17,136 nucleotides of DNA from Gallionellaceae bacterium UBA5126. Lineage in GTDB: Bacteria > Pseudomonadota > Gammaproteobacteria > Burkholderiales > Gallionellaceae. The notes under the pieces were generated by a model, which saw only the letters and a list, made by a program, of their open reading frames with translations, did not search any database and was not told the DNA's origin. Location: NCBI GenBank assembly GCA_002414205.1, contig DHYQ01000060.1, positions 2,769 through 19,904 of the forward strand, read 5' to 3'. A program made the translations under genes and the position numbers. Below, in pieces: positions 13,605 through 17,136 of this stretch; position 1 is the first letter of the stretch, and every line of letters starts with the position of its first letter.

Positions 13605-14750
13605 ATGAGAAACGCCACTTCTTTTTTCATTACCCCGCTCGGAAAAGCCGAGCTGCAAAATCCGTTCGGTGAATTGACACCCGATCAGCGGCAAATTTTG
13701 CTGCTGGTGGATGGCAATCGCAATATCAAAGACATTAGTGCGCTGATTTCCAGTAATGAGCGCTTGTATCTCAACGAGTTTTTTGAATATCTGTTGCTGG
13801 CGGGTTTTGTTTCCGACAGCGAGCCACCGCCCACCCCCCAGCCGGTACCGGATAATAAAGCCTTCAATAAAACAAGCACTTACAAGGCGCTGGTGCCGGA
13901 TCGGGTCTTGCTGACGGAAAATGAAAAGCGTGCCCGCATGGAGCAGGATCTGGCGCAATGTCAGGCACAACTGACCCAAAGCAAGGAATCGTTTGACACC
14001 CTCTCGGAAAAATACCGCCGCATCAAGCAACAGGTGTTGTCTTACAAGCAGGGGATGGAGTCCAAGGTGGCGGCGCATCAGGCGGAAGTGGAGTCCTTGC
14101 TGTATCAGCAAAAGCAATCCATGGCGCAGCGTATCAAGCTGGAAGACGAGTTACGCGCCTTACGCATGGATTATGAGCAACTCCAGGAAAAGGCTGAACT
14201 GAAGTCGGTGCAACTGGAGGATGCGGTGAAAATTCGCATTGCCAAAGAGCGCTTGATTGGTGAAGAACAACAGCGGCAAAAAATGCAGGCGGCAGATGAA
14301 ATGTTGCTGACCAATCCGCGCTATCAAAAAATCCGCGAACTGGATTTTTTTAAATATTTCAGCAATCTGGAGTTGGCCGAGCTGGTGGTGTGGGCGGAAT
14401 GGTGTACCTTCAAAGCGGATGAGGCGATTTTGCACGAGGGGGACGTCGGCAGTGCTTTTTATGTCGTGGTGTCGGGTAAGTTGATTGTGCAGAAGGATAA
14501 TAAAATCCTCACGGTTCTCAAGCCGGGAATGCCCTTTGGTGAGGGTTTTTACCTGGAACATGAAAACATGCACCGCAGTGCCGATGTGATTGCCCGTACT
14601 GATTGCGAGTTGCTGGAAATCGATCCGATGCATTTGGAAGGCGCCGAGCCGGTGTCGCGGATGCGTATCGCCGAAGCCTTCATGCGCATCCAAACCAAAC
14701 GTTTGCGAGCCGCCAGTCAGATGTTGCGCAATCTGTTGTCGCACAGTTAA
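13605..14750 (+). CDS. Uncharacterised coiled-coil protein with C-terminal cyclic-nucleotide-binding-like domain (paralogue 1)
   Basis: This 381-residue soluble protein has three parts. Residues 1-70 form a small domain starting FFITPLGKAELQNPFGELTP, with VDGNRNIKDI as in small winged-helix-like or helical modules. A Pro-rich linker (EPPPTPQPVP) follows, then a long charged coiled coil (about 100-235) containing [14 protein letters not shown] and KLEDELRALRMDYEQLQ. Residues about 245-365 fit a Crp-type cyclic-nucleotide-binding fold: FFKYFSNLELAELVVWAEW, EGDVGSAFYVVVSGKLIV, and a phosphate-cassette-like FGEGFYLEHENMHRSADVI with Glu313 and Arg324. There is no DNA-binding domain after it and no membrane segment. 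AGGAGA precedes the ATG, one base after nudB. I do not recognise a named family. The next gene is a paralogue with the same layout. Ligand and role are unknown. Confidence 0.82.
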   Translation: MRNATSFFITPLGKAELQNPFGELTPDQRQILLLVDGNRNIKDISALISSNERLYLNEFFEYLLLAGFVSDSEPPPTPQPVPDNKAFNKTSTYKALVPDRVLLTENEKRARMEQDLAQCQAQLTQSKESFDTLSEKYRRIKQQVLSYKQGMESKVAAHQAEVESLLYQQKQSMAQRIKLEDELRALRMDYEQLQEKAELKSVQLEDAVKIRIAKERLIGEEQQRQKMQAADEMLLTNPRYQKIRELDFFKYFSNLELAELVVWAEWCTFKADEAILHEGDVGSAFYVVVSGKLIVQKDNKILTVLKPGMPFGEGFYLEHENMHRSADVIARTDCELLEIDPMHLEGAEPVSRMRIAEAFMRIQTKRLRAASQMLRNLLSHS

Positions 14751-14811
14751 CTTATCAGGGAAAAATTCAGTAAAATCAACACCTGAAAAGTAATAAAAAC
14801 AGGGAGTAAGC

Positions 14812-16005
14812 ATGAGACAGACCAAAATCTTTTCCATCACCCCGCTGGGGACGCATGAGTTAAGTAAGAACAGTGGGCGCGTCACAGGGGATACCCGCCG
14901 GGTGCTATCCCTTATTGATGGCGTCACCAGCGTGGCCGGCATTGCCAAGAAAATTCCGCCCAGTGTGCGTGGTGCGCTGGATGACATGCTGGAAGGGATG
15001 GTGGTGGACAATTTGATCAGTGACACCGGCAAGGATGAGCTGGATGTGCCGCTGAAAAAACTGGCGGTCATGTTTGAGGAGAAAATTGAGTCGGCCATTA
15101 CCGCCAGCCGCGATATGACGCGTGACATTGTGGCGTTTGCCGAGCTGGAAATGGAGCGCCGTTTGGATGCCGAGCGCAAACTGGTGAGCAGTGATGCCAG
15201 ACTGAGCCAGGCCAATATGAATGTCGCCCTGATTAGCAACCAATATGAATTGCTCAAGCAGCAGGTGCTGAGTTACAAGCAGGGCATGGAAGCACGTATT
15301 GGCCAGCAGCAGGCGCAACTGGTGGCGGTGCTGGGGCAAAGCCAGGAAGCGCAGTCGCAGCGCTTCAAGCTGGAAAGCGAATTGAACCAGATGCGCATGG
15401 ATTTTTCGCAGTTGCAAGACACCATCGAGAAAAAAGAAGCGCGTCTGGATGAAACTTTGCGCATGCGGGTGCTGGAACAGCAGCGCGAGGAGCAGGCTAA
15501 AAAGGCGCAATTGCAGGAAACTGCGACGGAAGTGGCGCGCTCCCATCCACACTATGCCCGGATTCGTGGCTTGGAATTTTTCAAGGATTTCCGCGATGCC
15601 GATTTGGCCGAATTGCTGTTGTGGACGGAATGGAAGCTGTTCAAGGCGGGACAACCAGTATTGCTGGAAGGGGAAACCAGTTTGCCGTTCTACATCATCG
15701 TGTCTGGCAAGCTCGAAGTCACCAAAGGCGGTAAGGAGTTGATTGTGCTGAAGGCCGGTGAGCCGTTTGGCGAGATTTCTTATCTGGACAATGAAAACTC
15801 CCACCGTAGTGCCAGTGTGATTGCCCGTTCGGATGCGGAATTGTTGCTGATTGATCCGTCTTATCTAGACAGCGCCGACCCCATGTTGCGCATGTGCATT
15901 GCCGAAGCGATTGTGCGGGTACAGGCCAAGCGCCTGCGCCGCGCCATCAATACCATCGTTAAATTGCTGATTGATAAAAATGCCACCGTCGATGTCCTCC
16001 CCTGA
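14812..16005 (+). CDS. Uncharacterised coiled-coil protein with C-terminal cyclic-nucleotide-binding-like domain (paralogue 2)
   Basis: This 397-residue protein shares the layout of its upstream neighbour: [20 protein letters not shown] with [11 protein letters not shown] at the N-terminus, a coiled coil (about 85-240) holding the same [14 protein letters not shown] and [17 protein letters not shown] blocks, and a Crp-like domain (about 255-385) with [30 protein letters not shown] and [18 protein letters not shown]. Glu321 and Arg332 sit where cyclic-nucleotide binders hold the ribose and phosphate. Its cassette is closer to the classical form than that of paralogue 1. It lacks the Pro-rich linker and has instead [29 protein letters not shown] lies 5 bases before the ATG. 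A 61-base A+T-rich gap separates the two genes, and the 3' end overlaps nadA. The two probably arose by tandem duplication and may form mixed coiled-coil complexes. Confidence 0.82.
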   Translation: MRQTKIFSITPLGTHELSKNSGRVTGDTRRVLSLIDGVTSVAGIAKKIPPSVRGALDDMLEGMVVDNLISDTGKDELDVPLKKLAVMFEEKIESAITASRDMTRDIVAFAELEMERRLDAERKLVSSDARLSQANMNVALISNQYELLKQQVLSYKQGMEARIGQQQAQLVAVLGQSQEAQSQRFKLESELNQMRMDFSQLQDTIEKKEARLDETLRMRVLEQQREEQAKKAQLQETATEVARSHPHYARIRGLEFFKDFRDADLAELLLWTEWKLFKAGQPVLLEGETSLPFYIIVSGKLEVTKGGKELIVLKAGEPFGEISYLDNENSHRSASVIARSDAELLLIDPSYLDSADPMLRMCIAEAIVRVQAKRLRRAINTIVKLLIDKNATVDVLP

Positions 16006-17080
16006 TCGCCGAATCGAAATCCCCTACGACCATCCCGGCGTGTGCACCGCCGCCGCTTGGGCCAAAGTGCCGGAAGCTGTGTCCGCTGCCGAAAAGGTCG
16101 AGTTGATCGCCCGCATCCAGCAATTGCTGATCGAGCAAAATGCGGTGCTGGTGGCGCATTACTACGTCCATCCCGATTTGCAGGACTTGGCCGAGGCCAC
16201 CGGTGGCATGGTGTCGGATTCGCTGGATATGGCCAACTTTGGCTACAACCATCCGGCGCAAACGATTGTGGTGGCCGGGGTGCGCTTCATGGGCGAAACC
16301 GCCAAAATCCTCAGCCCGGAAAAGCGCGTGCTGATGCCGGACTTGGACGCCACTTGCTCGCTGGACTTGGGTTGCCCGGCGGACGAATTTACGGCTTTTT
16401 GCGACGCGCATCCCGACCACACTGTGGTGGTGTATGCCAACACCAGCGCCGCCGTGAAGGCCCGTGCCGACTGGATGGTGACCAGTTCGATTGCCCTGCC
16501 GGTGGTGAAACATCTGAAAGCCGAGGGCAAAAAAATCATCTGGGCACCGGATCGTCATCTGGGCGGCTACATCGAACAGGAAACTGGCGTGGAAATGCTG
16601 CGCTGGCAAGGCTCCTGCATCGTGCATGATGAATTCAAGGCCAGCGAATTGGCGGCACTGAAGGCGGAGCATCCTAACGCCAAAGTGCTGGTACATCCCG
16701 AATCGCCCGCCGCCGTGGTGGCCTTGGCGGACGTGGTGGGCTCCACCACGCAAATCATCAAGGCGTCGCAACAGTTTGAAAACACGGAATTTATCGTCGC
16801 CACAGACAACGGGATTCTGCACAAGATGCGCACCCTGTCGCCGCACAAGGTGTTTATCGAAGCGCCCACTGCCGGTAAGGGAGCGAATTGCAAGAGCTGC
16901 GCGCATTGTCCGTGGATGGCCATGAACGGCCTGCGCAATTTGCTGCATGTGCTGGAAACGGGCGACAACGAAATCCACATCGATCCGGCAATCGGCCAAC
17001 GCGCCAAGCTGCCAATTACTCGCATGCTGGATTTTGCCAAGCAGATCAATCTGCCGACCAAGGGTATCGGTAACGCTTAG
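15980..17080 (+). CDS. nadA: Quinolinate synthase (Fe4S4 enzyme)
   Basis: NadA condenses iminoaspartate with dihydroxyacetone phosphate to quinolinate in de novo NAD synthesis, using an oxygen-sensitive 4Fe-4S cluster. The 366-residue protein shows [68 protein letters not shown] and [13 protein letters not shown]. Cys126, Cys213 and Cys310 have the spacing (87 and 97) of the E. coli cluster ligands Cys113, Cys200 and Cys297, as I remember them. Length and N-terminal extension fit betaproteobacterial enzymes. The start is uncertain: ATG at 15980 or 15992, both inside the end of the upstream gene and neither with a ribosome site, suggesting coupling. No nadB or nadC is in the window. Confidence 0.95.
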   Translation: MPPSMSSPDRRIEIPYDHPGVCTAAAWAKVPEAVSAAEKVELIARIQQLLIEQNAVLVAHYYVHPDLQDLAEATGGMVSDSLDMANFGYNHPAQTIVVAGVRFMGETAKILSPEKRVLMPDLDATCSLDLGCPADEFTAFCDAHPDHTVVVYANTSAAVKARADWMVTSSIALPVVKHLKAEGKKIIWAPDRHLGGYIEQETGVEMLRWQGSCIVHDEFKASELAALKAEHPNAKVLVHPESPAAVVALADVVGSTTQIIKASQQFENTEFIVATDNGILHKMRTLSPHKVFIEAPTAGKGANCKSCAHCPWMAMNGLRNLLHVLETGDNEIHIDPAIGQRAKLPITRMLDFAKQINLPTKGIGNA

Positions 17081-17121
17081 CCCTTGAGTGGGGTCTTACG
17101 GAAGCACTCGTTTATTCCGCC

Positions 17122-17136
17122 GTTCGTGGTGAGCTT
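17122..17136. repeat. Edge of a possible dispersed repeat
   Basis: The last 15 bases read GTTCGTGGTGAGCTT. This matches the beginning of a dispersed palindromic element that I recall from many proteobacteria, whose other strand reads like TTCGACAAGCTCACCACGAAC. The window ends before the second arm, so only the half-site is visible. The preceding 40 bases after the nadA stop contain no gene or terminator hairpin. Confidence 0.4.

Noticed and set aside
14751..14811. A promoter with TAAAAT at 14771-14776 between the two paralogues
   Set aside because: No acceptable -35 element at the right spacing; in A+T-rich spacer such a hexamer is expected by chance, and read-through from the upstream gene is likely.
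14160..15257. A 365-codon minus-strand frame spanning the two coiled-coil paralogues
   Set aside because: It covers coding sequence of two supported genes, has low-complexity Ser-rich and shadow-like composition, and no start signal.
15959..16999. A 346-codon minus-strand frame opposite nadA
   Set aside because: It is antisense to nadA, which has all cluster cysteines; the frame has no motif of its own.

Overview
This window reads as chromosomal DNA of a Gram-negative proteobacterium, most likely a betaproteobacterium. The aspartyl-tRNA synthetase and quinolinate synthase closely match the betaproteobacterial sequences I remember, and the order zinc-ribbon FmdB, DUF502, aspS, nudB is one I associate with that group. 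I cannot name a genus. No phage, insertion sequence, CRISPR array, tRNA or rRNA is visible. Short sequences resembling dispersed repeats sit at both extreme ends.

Left part (1-4777). The 5' part of aroA (shikimate pathway) runs off the left edge on the minus strand and enters a repeat-like, in-frame Pro-rich tail. About 600 bases of non-coding, possibly decayed DNA follow. Then come pgeF (laccase-domain, cell-wall quality control) and a 949-residue membrane protein with a spermidine-synthase-like domain and C-terminal TPRs. Its aminopropyltransferase domain lacks the usual catalytic Asp motif.

Middle part (4752-8993, minus strand). This is a compact four-gene operon. In transcription order it encodes a FadE-like protein that has lost the flavin-binding middle region, a long-chain acyl-CoA synthetase, a YciA-type acyl-CoA thioesterase, and a MESH1/SpoT-like small alarmone hydrolase. 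It appears to link acyl-CoA activation and hydrolysis with alarmone (or NADPH) hydrolysis. It ends by overlapping the membrane protein gene tail to tail. A 176-base divergent intergenic region with two palindromes separates it from a short TusE/DsrC-type sulfur-relay gene, which ends at a strong terminator.

Right part (9574-17136, plus strand). FmdB-type zinc ribbon, DUF502 membrane protein and aspS form a housekeeping unit that ends at a hairpin terminator. Immediately after it lies a secreted guanyl-type RNase with an overlapping barstar inhibitor gene. nudB (folate pathway), two tandem paralogues with a new-looking layout (small N-terminal domain, coiled coil, C-terminal cyclic-nucleotide-binding fold) and nadA (NAD synthesis) follow with almost no spacing. 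The AspRS carries the His/Gly pair of non-discriminating enzymes.

The most unusual items are the FAD-domain-less FadE homologue in the acyl-CoA/alarmone operon, the tandem coiled-coil/cNMP paralogues, the RNase-barstar pair set among housekeeping genes, and the catalytically altered spermidine-synthase-like TPR protein. Family assignments rest on reading the sequence and on remembered family motifs, not on searches.
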